From: Vibrio mytili
GTDB lineage: Bacteria > Pseudomonadota > Gammaproteobacteria > Enterobacterales > Vibrionaceae
Reading direction: 5' to 3'
Assembly: GCF_000830505.1 (NCBI RefSeq)
Contig: NZ_JXOK01000010.1
Span: 175,105-239,104 of the forward strand
DNA length: 64,000 bases
The notes under the pieces are model-generated. The model ran no database searches. It was not told where the DNA came from and saw only the letters and a program-made list of their open reading frames with translations. The translations under genes and the position numbers were made by a program. Positions 8,201-15,692 of this stretch are shown here, one piece after another (positions within the stretch are counted from its first letter, which is position 1; every line of letters starts with the position of its first letter).

Positions 8201-8596
8201 TTATTTTATCTTAAGTTCAGAGTAACCCGTTGATTCATCCATTTCACGATAAAATGACAGACCTGGGTAGTGATGGATGATTAATTCGGCTGTGGTATCA
8301 ATCATCGTCCCCTCCATCAAATGTCCTCCCCAAACTTTGCCATTGTGGTCAGAGACAGAAATGTGTACATGCTGATGGTCAGGTGTAAGCGTCGCCATCA
8401 TTGATACAATTTCAAATAACTCAACTTTGTGCAGTTCAGTTTCGGCACCAGCCAAGCGTATTTTGAGCTCGGATATACACCCCACGCAAGACGCGACGCT
8501 ACCTGCTTGAATATCACAGTCCGATACGATTTTTGCGAGACTCTGTTTTAGGTCTGCGCCTTTTGTTAGTCTTATTGCTATCACGTTTATTGACAT
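8201..8596 (-). CDS. PPC/DUF296 domain protein
   Basis: 131 residues forming a single PPC (plants and prokaryotes conserved, DUF296) domain. Typical features are the N-terminal strand VIAIRLTKGADL, a glycine/cysteine stretch (GSVASCVGCISEL) and the histidine-rich motif HQHVHISVSDHNGKVWGGHL, whose histidines usually bind a metal in bacterial trimers. In plants the domain partners AT-hook DNA-binding regions; bacterial stand-alone versions have no settled role. The start is 9 bases after the stop of the TetR gene, so the two are almost certainly one operon and the protein is probably under the same control. Confidence 0.85.
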   Translation of the reverse strand: MSINVIAIRLTKGADLKQSLAKIVSDCDIQAGSVASCVGCISELKIRLAGAETELHKVELFEIVSMMATLTPDHQHVHISVSDHNGKVWGGHLMEGTMIDTTAELIIHHYPGLSFYREMDESTGYSELKIK

Positions 8597-8605
8597 ATGC
8601 TCAAG

Positions 8606-9181
8606 TCACTTCCTGATTAATATAAGCAAACATGCTAAAGCTGCGTCGATATCTTCAAAACGTTTCGCTTTGCCTAGTACACGCATGCCTTGCATATTGT
8701 TCAAAATAAATTGCGCCAAATCACGCGGCTTCAATGTCCTAGGGATGAGGGTCTCTGTTTGGGCATTTTGAATAGCGTCTGTAATGATATGTATTAGGTG
8801 ATCAAACAAGAAGTGACCTTTACGTAATACATCACTGTCTTCTCCTGCATGTTCAACCAACGCGTTTTGTACAAAGCAGCCACAACTACGTTGATTTTGT
8901 AGTTCGGCGAACGATTTCAAAAAACCTTCAAGCTCTGGCAGTGAAGCTCCATCCTTTTCTAGGTTTTTTAGAGATGGTAACGAAACGTGTTTTAGGTAAG
9001 TGTCTAGGGCTTCATGATAGAGCTGTTGTTTATCACCGTAAGTGTTGTAAAGGCTGAAACGGTTTATATTCAGCTCGTCTGTAAGATCGGATATTGAAGT
9101 ATTGGCAAAACCCTTACGCCAAAACACGTCCATTGCGACGAGCAGTTTTTCATCTCGGTTGAAGTTGGCTTTTCTCGCCAT
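8606..9181 (-). CDS. TetR/AcrR family transcriptional regulator
   Basis: 191 residues. The N-terminal TetR helix-turn-helix is clear (about residues 10-55: LLVAMDVFWRKGFANTSISD, then ELNINRFSLYNTYGDKQQL), with the usual Y-x-Y/F-x-x-K ending. The C-terminal domain is of the type found in regulators of redox and electrophile-responsive genes, and its CGCF motif (near residue 98) could be a redox or ligand sensor. It is transcribed divergently from a glutathione transferase gene, with a palindromic site between them, and leads an operon with the PPC protein. Autorepression and repression of the transferase are the likely roles. Confidence 0.9.
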   Translation of the reverse strand: MARKANFNRDEKLLVAMDVFWRKGFANTSISDLTDELNINRFSLYNTYGDKQQLYHEALDTYLKHVSLPSLKNLEKDGASLPELEGFLKSFAELQNQRSCGCFVQNALVEHAGEDSDVLRKGHFLFDHLIHIITDAIQNAQTETLIPRTLKPRDLAQFILNNMQGMRVLGKAKRFEDIDAALACLLILIRK

Positions 9182-9258
9182 AGCGTACCTACCTAGAACG
9201 ACTCATTTGAAACAAGCGATTCCTAACTGAATTGATCAGATGTTTGAGGATTAAATTC

Positions 9259-9309
9259 TTGACTGATCGTTTATAAACTCGTTACATTATAACCTAACCA
9301 ATCGGTTAG
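9259..9309 (+). promoter_or_regulatory. Putative GST promoter with TetR operator
   Basis: A -35-like TTGACT (9259-9264) and a -10-like TACATT (9283-9288, 18-base spacer) precede the transferase gene. Directly after lies a 16-base near-palindrome, CTAACCAATCGGTTAG (9294-9309), whose 6-bp arms are exact. Its size and position, between divergent TetR and target genes and overlapping the likely start site, fit a TetR-family operator. Inferred, not demonstrated. Confidence 0.6.
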
Positions 9310-9329
9310 TTAAAGAAAAAGGACTTGAC

Positions 9330-9944
9330 ATGAAACTGTATGAAACCGCCGCGACGCCGAGTTGCAGACGAGTAAGCATTTTTTTAAATGAAATTGGCGG
9401 TGAGGTTGAACGTATCGCGCTAAACGTTCGTGAAGGGGACAATCTTTCGGAAGATTTCAGGAAAAAGAGTGTGAATGGAAAAGTTCCCATGTTGGAACTA
9501 AAGGACGGTACAACAATTTGTGAAAGCGTCGCAATTTGTCGTTTTCTTGATGAAGAGTTCAGTAACAACCTAAACCTTTTCGGTAAAAATCAACTAGAAA
9601 GGGCACAGGTTGAAATGTGGCACCGTGTCGTCGAGTTTCAAGGGCTGTACACCGCTTTTCAGGCGTTTAGAAACATTACCGCAATTTATAAAGACAGAGA
9701 AACGTGCGTTAAAGAGTGGGGTGAAGAGTCGAAACAACGAGTACTCGCTTTCCTACCAGTATTAGAAAAACGCTTAGAAGAAAGCAAATTTATTGCGTCC
9801 GACAGGTATACCATCGTCGATATCACCGCTTTCATCTTCATAGGGTTTGCTATCAATGCGCTTAAGATTGATGTATTGACGACAGCGCCAAATATCTCTC
9901 GATGGTACGAGCAAGTTTCGGCTAGAGATGCAATGCAGGCATAA
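9330..9944 (+). CDS. Glutathione S-transferase family protein
   Basis: 204 residues. The N-terminal thioredoxin-like domain has TPSCRRVSIFLNE (9-21), giving a serine/cysteine at the catalytic position; the cis-proline motif GKVPML (50-55); and ICESVAICRFL (63-73), where E-S binds the gamma-glutamyl group. The C-terminal helical domain has the folding motif DRYTIVDITAFIF near 150. AAGGACT precedes the ATG. The divergent TetR gene and the operator-like palindrome suggest induction by an electrophile or quinone; the ligand is unknown. Confidence 0.9.
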   Translation: MKLYETAATPSCRRVSIFLNEIGGEVERIALNVREGDNLSEDFRKKSVNGKVPMLELKDGTTICESVAICRFLDEEFSNNLNLFGKNQLERAQVEMWHRVVEFQGLYTAFQAFRNITAIYKDRETCVKEWGEESKQRVLAFLPVLEKRLEESKFIASDRYTIVDITAFIFIGFAINALKIDVLTTAPNISRWYEQVSARDAMQA

Positions 9945-10157
9945 ATCAAGGCAAGCAGTCGTTGATTGATCGTGTCATGTACTGCTTGTGCTCATCCCTT
10001 TGAGTAAACTTAAGGATGTTCGACGTACTAAATCAAACTCCTTCCAAGTCATACTATTTGTTTATAGCTGTTCTATACTCGTATTATCTCAATGGCCTCT
10101 GTGTATGTGTCGTTCGTTGTAACACGGAATGTGCAATTCAAGGACAAGGGGAATACT

Positions 10158-10421
10158 ATGAGCTTAAAAGCCAAAGTTATTAATAATGTACTCGTCGCTT
10201 TATTAGTTGTCGCGACATTTGGATTGGTCGCGATGTATGAGGACATTGTTCAACAAAAACACCAAATACAGTCTTTAACCGAAAAGCTTCTTGAGAAAGA
10301 AAATCAGATCGTGGTTTCTAATGAGGCACTATCATACACTCGATACCAGCATCAATTGTTAGCGGAAGATTACAGCAGATTTCGGGATGAACAGTCGATG
10401 AAAAGCGTACTGAGTCAGTAA
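10158..10421 (+). CDS. Small membrane-anchored coiled-coil protein
   Basis: 87 residues, unrecognised. I start it at the ATG at 10158, which has AAGGGG upstream, rather than at the in-frame ATG at 10092. One hydrophobic segment (about 9-27) is followed by a charged heptad-like region (residues 33-60, rich in Q, L, E and K) suggesting a coiled coil on one side of the membrane. It is flanked by short intergenic regions with no clear partner. Confidence 0.55.
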   Translation: MSLKAKVINNVLVALLVVATFGLVAMYEDIVQQKHQIQSLTEKLLEKENQIVVSNEALSYTRYQHQLLAEDYSRFRDEQSMKSVLSQ

Positions 10422-10539
10422 GAATGTTGTGATGAACAGAAAATCGCAGTTCACTAGTCAATGATTACACCTCGTACGAACTACCGTCAGTAGCGAGATT
10501 AGTTTACTTAGATTCTTTCACAGAGGATTGATGTTATTT

Positions 10540-10725
10540 TTATTTTGGACTTTCTACCGGAGCAAGTAGCGCGTCCAACTCTTCCCGAGTGAGTAAGTCG
10601 TTGGTAACTAGCATCGAAGCTTCGTCATCAAGTGACATTTTAGTTTGATTTAACAAATAGCGTTTTTGCACCGCAGTTAAATCTGGCAGAGAATCTATAA
10701 GTTCTCGAAAATTATCATTATTCAT
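10540..10725 (-). CDS. Small hypothetical protein
   Basis: 61 residues, acidic and mostly helical by composition, unrecognised. It lies 30 bases downstream of the Hpt-like gene on the same strand, with a usable GGGGGATCG before the ATG. It may form a two-gene unit with that gene. There is no membrane segment or known motif. Confidence 0.5.
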   Translation of the reverse strand: MNNDNFRELIDSLPDLTAVQKRYLLNQTKMSLDDEASMLVTNDLLTREELDALLAPVESPK

Positions 10726-10755
10726 TATTACGATCCCCCGTTATAAAACGGTTTG

Positions 10756-11091
10756 TTAAGCCTGGTTATCTAAGTAAGCGAAAATTTGTTGATTGATAGT
10801 GAGAAGTTCTCGACTCACTATCTTTATGTCTTTGTTATCCGGCTCTATGTTGTTTCGAGCGTGATTTTCAATTCCTTGCAGTGCAACAACGGCAGTATCT
10901 TCACCGAAGCTCTCCAACTCGTTTTTCAATTCACGCACGAGTATATGTAATTCTGGCCAGTTTTGTTCTGAATTTAATCGAGCAATACGTTCTGAACCAT
11001 CTCCATGATTCTCTAAATAAGTAGACAAAACACTTATCAGCTTATCGACATCATTGTCCATGTATTCACTGAGTACTGTAAAGTTAATCAT
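10756..11091 (-). CDS. Small helical protein resembling a degenerate Hpt domain
   Basis: 111 residues. The spacing of its predicted helices and the segment LHILVRELKNELESFGED resemble a histidine phosphotransfer domain around its A-H-x-L-K-(G/S) signature. However, the phospho-accepting histidine position appears to be arginine (VRELK), so it cannot be a standard phosphorelay protein. It could be a binding or scaffold derivative, or the similarity could be coincidental. AAGGAG precedes the ATG. The 61-residue ORF follows directly. Confidence 0.5.
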   Translation of the reverse strand: MINFTVLSEYMDNDVDKLISVLSTYLENHGDGSERIARLNSEQNWPELHILVRELKNELESFGEDTAVVALQGIENHARNNIEPDNKDIKIVSRELLTINQQIFAYLDNQA

Positions 11092-11557
11092 CTGTGTCTC
11101 CTTACCTTAGTAGAGCACACAAGCGCGATTAAGTTCCAAACAACGCTAGTGACCAGCCTCTATCCGAAGTCACTAGAGTTAAGTAAACGATGTAGTGGAA
11201 AAGCGGTTTGTATCGACGCAATACTTTCTATTCTCTCTTGCAACGATCCAACATTTGCCTTAACAAATACAATAATATTAAAAATAGTCATTTGAATGCA
11301 TAAAGACAAGGCGTTTTACGTGAAATGAGGTTTGTATTGTTGTTGAAAATTCATTTTAGCAATACAAACAAACCCTGCTCTAATAAATGGCAGAGAGGAT
11401 TGTACAGTTTGTTGCTCCAACTAAGGCTGTGTTGGAGCAATCAAACAATAAATCGAGGGGTATGGCTCAATTATTAGAGGGGCGCAATAACTGGACTCGC
11501 CATTAGCGTTTCGCGATTGAATATGGGTTAGTCACTTTTGTTGACCTGTTGTAAGAT
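11092..11557. other. Intergenic region with one long hairpin
   Basis: 466 bases between the Hpt-like gene and creA. Apart from the 15-bp hairpin at 11407-11446, I see only AT-rich DNA with possible promoters for the leftward Hpt-like gene, and no coding frame. Confidence 0.5.
11407..11446. repeat. Long inverted repeat (hairpin) of unknown role
   Basis: Arms 11407-11421 and 11431-11446 pair over 15 bp with a single bulged T at 11441 and a 9-base loop. No T run follows on either strand, so it is not a standard terminator. It lies about 110 bases past the creA stop on the leftward strand and could be a processing site or transcript end. Confidence 0.55.
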
Positions 11558-12028
11558 CTAGTTCGTCTCAGATGCTGGTTCTACAAACGCTTTTGTCCCC
11601 CATAGTGGGACTGTCGAAAGGCTGTGTTTGAAGCTACCTGATGTTTCTTTTGTAGAATAAGACAAATACATTAACGTTTGATTTTCAGGGTCGTAAATGC
11701 GTCTAATTTTCATTGATTTGAAGAAAATACTCTTTGATTTCTTAAAAACGATTTCCCCCGATTTGCTCTTATCAACGTTTGCGATCATCTCTGGGGTAAT
11801 TTCGCCTGTTTGGCGGCATGAAATTGAACTGTCACTTGGGTCTGACAGGCTGAAGTCAGCTTCAATACTCGCGACATGACAAGTCACGCCTGGAACTTCT
11901 GGGTCAACGAGCGTATTTAATTTAATGTCTTTCATGGTAAACATACCCAATGACACATCACCCACTTCATTATCAGAACAACCAGTAAGTAGTGTCACTA
12001 AACCTAAAGCCACCAAGCTTTTTTTCAT
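11558..12028 (-). CDS. creA: CreA family protein
   Basis: 156 residues from the ATG at 12028, chosen because AAGGAT lies 7 bases upstream; the frame stays open to 12064. The N-terminus is a signal sequence with a lipoprotein box (VTLLTGC), unlike the plain signal peptide of E. coli CreA. The mature region has the CreA features: DVSLGMFTMKDIKL, two conserved cysteine positions (GVTCHVASIE and SISCRQTGEI), and FFKSMKIRRIYDPENQTLMY. CreA is a conserved periplasmic protein of unknown function. Here it is not accompanied by creBCD. Confidence 0.88.
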   Translation of the reverse strand: MKKSLVALGLVTLLTGCSDNEVGDVSLGMFTMKDIKLNTLVDPEVPGVTCHVASIEADFSLSDPSDSSISCRQTGEITPEMIANVDKSKSGEIVFKKSKSIFFKSMKIRRIYDPENQTLMYLSYSTKETSGSFKHSLSTVPLWGTKAFVEPASETN

Positions 12029-12332
12029 TGTTTTATCCTTAACTAAAACCGCGATTAGCGTCAATTTATCAGACGTTGTCTATTAAAACAAAGTTTGCCC
12101 CTTCTTCGAATGATGTATACCAGCAAAAAAATCGATACGTTTCGATACACTGAGCAAGACGAAAAGCTTAAACGACTGTTTATCTCGAAATCCGTTGGTT
12201 CAGTACCTAACTGTATCGGGAATCGCTAGGTTTGTGATCGGCTTCGTGCTAATGTATGCCCCAAAACAGGTGACAGCAAATGATTGAAAAGACATTCAAT
12301 CTGTTTTACGCCCGTCATAACAAGGTACTCAA

Positions 12333-12842
12333 ATGAATATACAACAGTTAGCCTGTATAGAACGCAAGAATGCGTGGCTCTATAATTTGGTTGAAGTAGA
12401 ATTCCCAACCCAAGAAAGTCTGAAAGGGCGCGACATCTACTTTAATACTTTGAATGGACAGGCTTACCACTCTGTTGATAAATCAAGTTTACTCTCTGAG
12501 CTGTCAGTATTTTCAGAAAACGACATTTTTCTCGTCGATTTTCACCGCCTTACGATTATGTTTTCAATTCTCCAATCAAACCGTTGGGAGCAGCAATCAG
12601 ATAAAGACATGATCATTGAGTATCTGACGCAAATTATTCTTACGCCAGAATTTGAACTCTACGTGGTATTTGCAGAAGGTAACCCAATAGGTGCCGCAGT
12701 TGTGAGCCATTTTGAAGGTAATACGTTGATTTCCGATTTAGCAGTGGTACCTGAAGTAAATCAACAAGATATTGTTGTTGCGCTTGCTCATAAGCTAAGC
12801 AGTGAAGAAAAACTTTTAGAAACGGTCATTTTAGAAAGCTAG
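12333..12842 (+). CDS. Hypothetical protein with GNAT-like C-terminal half
   Basis: 169 residues, not firmly recognised. The C-terminal part (YVVFAEGNPIGAAVVSHFEG, then TLISDLAVVPEVNQQDIVVA) follows the strand-strand-helix pattern of a GNAT acetyltransferase core, but the Q-x-x-G-x-G acetyl-CoA loop is not preserved, so catalysis is doubtful. A strong hairpin follows at 12856-12874. It is isolated between creA and the phosphatase gene. Confidence 0.55.
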   Translation: MNIQQLACIERKNAWLYNLVEVEFPTQESLKGRDIYFNTLNGQAYHSVDKSSLLSELSVFSENDIFLVDFHRLTIMFSILQSNRWEQQSDKDMIIEYLTQIILTPEFELYVVFAEGNPIGAAVVSHFEGNTLISDLAVVPEVNQQDIVVALAHKLSSEEKLLETVILES

Positions 12843-13205
12843 CCCAGCTCAGTAACCCGCTCCAATAGAGCGGGAAGTTACTCCTTATACTCATTTACCC
12901 CCCGTTTACAGATACGTTTTAGTTATTCGCCCCATTCACACTCAGTTTATTCTCAATTGATATCCCGCCTTTATAACTCAGAGCTGTTGTATTGCTTTCA
13001 AGAAACTCGCGACTCATGCGGTTTAGTTTATTTGGCTATAAATATGGAAGTGATCGGTGATCTTGATTAGAAAAACTGTAATTGCTCAAGGTTATTTATA
13101 CAAAATGCCAAGCTGGTCGTTTATACAATCCCAAACTCAAATACTATTGCTGAAGACAATAATTAATAATTTGCATTTGAAATGCTGTTAGGGTGGGAGA
13201 TGGCT
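12843..13205. other. Intergenic region
   Basis: 363 bases holding a terminator-like hairpin at its left end and presumably the promoter of the HAD phosphatase gene at its right. Nothing else recognised. Confidence 0.45.
12851..12880 (+). terminator. Terminator-like hairpin
   Basis: A 7-bp GC-rich perfect stem (12856-12862 with 12868-12874, loop of 5), extended by weaker outer pairing. It is followed only by a poor T run, so termination may be partial. Confidence 0.5.
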
Positions 13206-13898
13206 ATGGCGGTTACCGGTGTGAAATGTGTGATTTTTGATTGCGATGGTACCTTAGTAGACACTGAGCGCTTATGTTGCCAAGCATTAGTTAAGGTGTT
13301 TAATCAATACGGTTTTTCGCTTACCTTTGAGGAGTGCATCGCTCATTTCAGAGGAGGAAAGCTAGCCGATATTCTACTCGATATCAGAGCGTTTCTTAAC
13401 GTTAGCATTCCTATCGACGTTTTAGAGCCTATATATCGTGAAGAAGTTCAAACGCTTTTTTCCCAGCATTTAAACCCTATGGATGGCGCAAAAACGTTGA
13501 TTCAATTTTTGGACTCAAATGACATTCAATACTGTGTCGTTTCGAATGGACCAAAAGATAAAATGGAATACGTACTGAAACAAGCTGGATTGCTTGATGT
13601 GTTTGAAGGAAAAATCTTTTCTGCTTTTGATGCGAACAGTTGGAAGCCAGAGCCTGATTTGCTGATGTATAGTGCAATGAATATGGGTTTTCTACCAAGT
13701 GAATGCTTGTACATTGATGACACACCCAAAGGTATTGAAGCTGGTTTAAGTGCAGGGATTAAAACTGTGCAACTGTTTAATGGAGAATCGATCAATCGGG
13801 TTGATGATGAACGAGTAGTGCTGATTGAGCACCTTGATGAGTTAAAAGAACAGTTACTCAAATATGGCAGTTATTCAACTCGAGCTTTACGTTGTTAG
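13206..13898 (+). CDS. yieH: HAD family phosphatase, YieH-like (6-phosphogluconate phosphatase)
   Basis: About 230 residues. HAD motif I is FDCDGTLVDTE near the N-terminus, motif II is the VVSNGPKDKM serine, and motif III-IV is WKPEPD and YIDDTPKGIEAG. Overall similarity to E. coli YieH is strong (FDCDGTLVD, GGKLADI, VVSNGP, WKPEPDL), and that enzyme dephosphorylates 6-phosphogluconate. Three in-frame ATGs are available (13182, 13200, 13206); 13206 has the best spacing from the GGGTGGGAG tract. A perfect 11-bp hairpin follows the gene. No sugar pathway genes are adjacent. Confidence 0.85.
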   Translation: MAVTGVKCVIFDCDGTLVDTERLCCQALVKVFNQYGFSLTFEECIAHFRGGKLADILLDIRAFLNVSIPIDVLEPIYREEVQTLFSQHLNPMDGAKTLIQFLDSNDIQYCVVSNGPKDKMEYVLKQAGLLDVFEGKIFSAFDANSWKPEPDLLMYSAMNMGFLPSECLYIDDTPKGIEAGLSAGIKTVQLFNGESINRVDDERVVLIEHLDELKEQLLKYGSYSTRALRC

Positions 13899-13913
13899 TC
13901 GTTGCCCTTACCG

Positions 13914-13944
13914 TCGTCGCTAACACCGTAAGAGTTAGCGACGA
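13914..13944. terminator. Hairpin between convergent genes
   Basis: A perfect 11-bp stem (13914-13924 with 13934-13944) with a 9-base loop, between the HAD phosphatase and the leftward zinc-ribbon gene. There is no clear T run on either side, so its strength as a terminator is uncertain. Confidence 0.5.
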
Positions 13945-13950
13945 AACTAT

Positions 13951-14166
13951 TCAGTGACATACTCTACTTAACGTATGTATATGTTTGAACTTGCTTTGTA
14001 GGTAGGGGGTTTGGTGTAAACATTGGATAGATGTGAAGTGTTTGGTGTGGAACCCACATGATACGCATGTGAACTTTTCTCCGTCTGATGAGATCAAATA
14101 TTCATCACACTGACAAAGTGGGCAGGTAAGGTTTTCATTATCTTTTGTTTCTTTGGAATTATTCAT
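13951..14166 (-). CDS. Small zinc-ribbon protein
   Basis: 71 residues from the ATG at 14166 (the frame is open to 14220). Two CxxC knuckles, CPLCQCDEY near 16 and CVSCGF near 34, form a zinc ribbon of about 25 residues; the rest is basic and histidine-rich. GGAAAAT precedes the start. Such small ribbons often bind RNA or protein. The promoter region carries a 15-bp tandem array (14252-14325). Confidence 0.5.
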   Translation of the reverse strand: MNNSKETKDNENLTCPLCQCDEYLISSDGEKFTCVSCGFHTKHFTSIQCLHQTPYLQSKFKHIHTLSRVCH

Positions 14167-14251
14167 AGTATTTTCCAGCAGCAAATTGGAATGAATATCT
14201 CGGTAAAGTAGGGTATTCAATGTGTTAAAAGTTTGAGAATTTGGGGGAGCT

Positions 14252-14325
14252 CTGTTTTTAAAGCAGTTGTTCTTAAATTACTTGTTTTTTAAGAAATTGT
14301 TCTTAAACCACATGTTTTAAGTTAC
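14252..14325. repeat. Five-unit degenerate 15-bp tandem repeat
   Basis: Successive 15-base units start at 14252, 14267, 14282, 14297 and 14312. All contain TGTT followed by a TTAA core; the second and fourth units share TTGTTCTTAAA exactly. The array lies about 85-160 bases upstream of the zinc-ribbon gene's ATG. Regular spacing of a short AT-rich motif suggests binding sites for a protein, but no such protein is evident. Confidence 0.6.
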
Positions 14326-14501
14326 TACTTAGCAAGCGATACCGTTCTATAAGCAAACTCATTTATAATAATGTTGTTTCTGACCCGTTATTTACTTGGA
14401 ACAGTATCAGCATAGCGAAACAATTGGCTATTTCACATAATTTCAGCAGATATAAAGATAAGTTGGGATTCACTTCAAAATAAATCATCTTTTGCAATCA
14501 C

Positions 14502-14581
14502 TATACCCAAATAACCTCAAGGTGCTAGGGTCTGCGAGAATGACTTGGTTCACAGGCGCGGCAACGATTTGAATCTAAATC
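14502..14581. repeat. Truncated copy of the TATACCCAAAT (MITE-like) element
   Basis: This 80-base segment is nearly the same as the left part of the complete element at 25672: the same terminal sequence, then the shared GCGAGAATGACTTGGTT and GCGGCAACGATTTGAA blocks. About ten internal bases are missing, and similarity ends near 14581. It lacks the right-hand inverted repeat. Confidence 0.75.
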
Positions 14582-14817
14582 ACGCTATGACACTCAAGCC
14601 TACGCATGAAGGTGATAATGTCTATCTGGAATCGCATGACCGTATAACCAATTAATGATTTTTTCCTATTCCTTGATTGATTTTTCTGTCATAAATGTGT
14701 CATATAAAAGCGATACAAAGGGACTACTGTGGCAACGCGTGATATCGTGCCGCAGTAAAAAAGAAGCAAGAACGCTTCGTTATATAACTGTTCCAGTTGT
14801 ACAAAAGGAGGTCTTTT

Positions 14818-14925
14818 ATGAGCGACCAGTACCAAAACGACGAGAACCTAGAGTTGCTTGATGCACTTGAAATTGGTTTAAATTTGTCGGAATACGTGTC
14901 GTCTAGCAACGACAATGAACAATGA
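14818..14925 (+). CDS. Small acidic 35-residue protein
   Basis: A 36-codon ORF with a near-perfect ribosome binding site (AAAGGAGG, 6 bases before the ATG). The peptide is acidic (MSDQYQNDENLELLDALEIG, then a serine-rich tail ending NDNEQ) with an amphipathic helix in the middle. It lies 95 bases upstream of acpH. It is too short for usual gene finding, and its function is unknown. Confidence 0.5.
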   Translation: MSDQYQNDENLELLDALEIGLNLSEYVSSSNDNEQ

Positions 14926-15020
14926 ATGGCGATATCAATCGTCATACAATTCTCGTAACTGCCCGTCAAACGTTATACTAGGTTCATGTTACATGTAGCC
15001 CTAAGGCAAACATAACGAAA

Positions 15021-15620
15021 ATGAACTTTCTAGCCCACCTTCATATTGCTGATCACTGCAATAGTAGTTTGTTAGGTAACTTGCTTGGAGACTTCGTAAA
15101 AGGAGATCCAAGCAAACAATATCAAACCGATATTTCAGACGGTGTACGATTACACCGTTTTGTTGACAAGACGACCGACCAACATCCTATCGTTACTGAG
15201 TGCAAACGCCACTTTGCTGGTAAAGCGCGTCGCTTTGCGCCGATTGCTCTAGATATGTTTTGGGATCATTGTTTAGCAAAGCATTGGGGTACCTTTCATC
15301 AGGATTCGCTTGAGCAGTTCGTGAATAATGCGCACTTAGTCGTAGATAGGGATGTGGATGAAACCTTGCCAGAACGCTATCTTTTGTTACACCGCCGTAT
15401 GTGGAGTGACGGTTGGCTTCAGTCTTATCGAGAGTTGCCGAACATTGAATTTGCATTACATAGAATGTCACAACGTAGCTCTCGAATGGCTGATCTCACG
15501 ACTACGTTTGAAGTATTGGAACGGGAATATTTACTATTAGAAGCAAAGTTTCCACGGCTATACATCGACGTTTTAAGTCAATCCCTTCAATACCATAAAT
15601 ACCTTACTCAAACATCCTGA
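15021..15620 (+). CDS. acpH: Acyl carrier protein phosphodiesterase
   Basis: 199 residues, the full length of AcpH. The N-terminus MNFLAHLHIA and the motifs LLGNLLGDFVKGD (19-31) and GVRLHRFVDKTTDQHP (41-56) carry the Asp/His metal ligands of this HD-like phosphodiesterase family; LDMFWDHCLAKHW adds the next metal histidine. The enzyme removes the 4'-phosphopantetheine arm from holo-ACP. The ribosome binding site is weak. It is followed by rhlE in the same direction. Confidence 0.92.
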   Translation: MNFLAHLHIADHCNSSLLGNLLGDFVKGDPSKQYQTDISDGVRLHRFVDKTTDQHPIVTECKRHFAGKARRFAPIALDMFWDHCLAKHWGTFHQDSLEQFVNNAHLVVDRDVDETLPERYLLLHRRMWSDGWLQSYRELPNIEFALHRMSQRSSRMADLTTTFEVLEREYLLLEAKFPRLYIDVLSQSLQYHKYLTQTS

Positions 15621-15692
15621 ATCTATGATCAAAGGTAGTATGGGCAAGTGTGCTCTGTTAAACTCTGCGCTCCAAAAATTAAGAGGTTTATG

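Larger units (their letters stand above)
14167..14817. other. Long intergenic region with tandem array and a MITE fragment
   Basis: 651 bases without a convincing gene. It contains a degenerate 15-bp tandem repeat (14252-14325) and a truncated copy of the TATACCCAAAT element (14502-14581). Its right end must hold the promoter for the 35-codon ORF at 14818. Confidence 0.6.

Noticed and set aside
14655..14861. 68-codon ORF overlapping the 35-codon acidic ORF
   Set aside because: It lacks a ribosome binding site. The shorter ORF in another frame has an excellent one.
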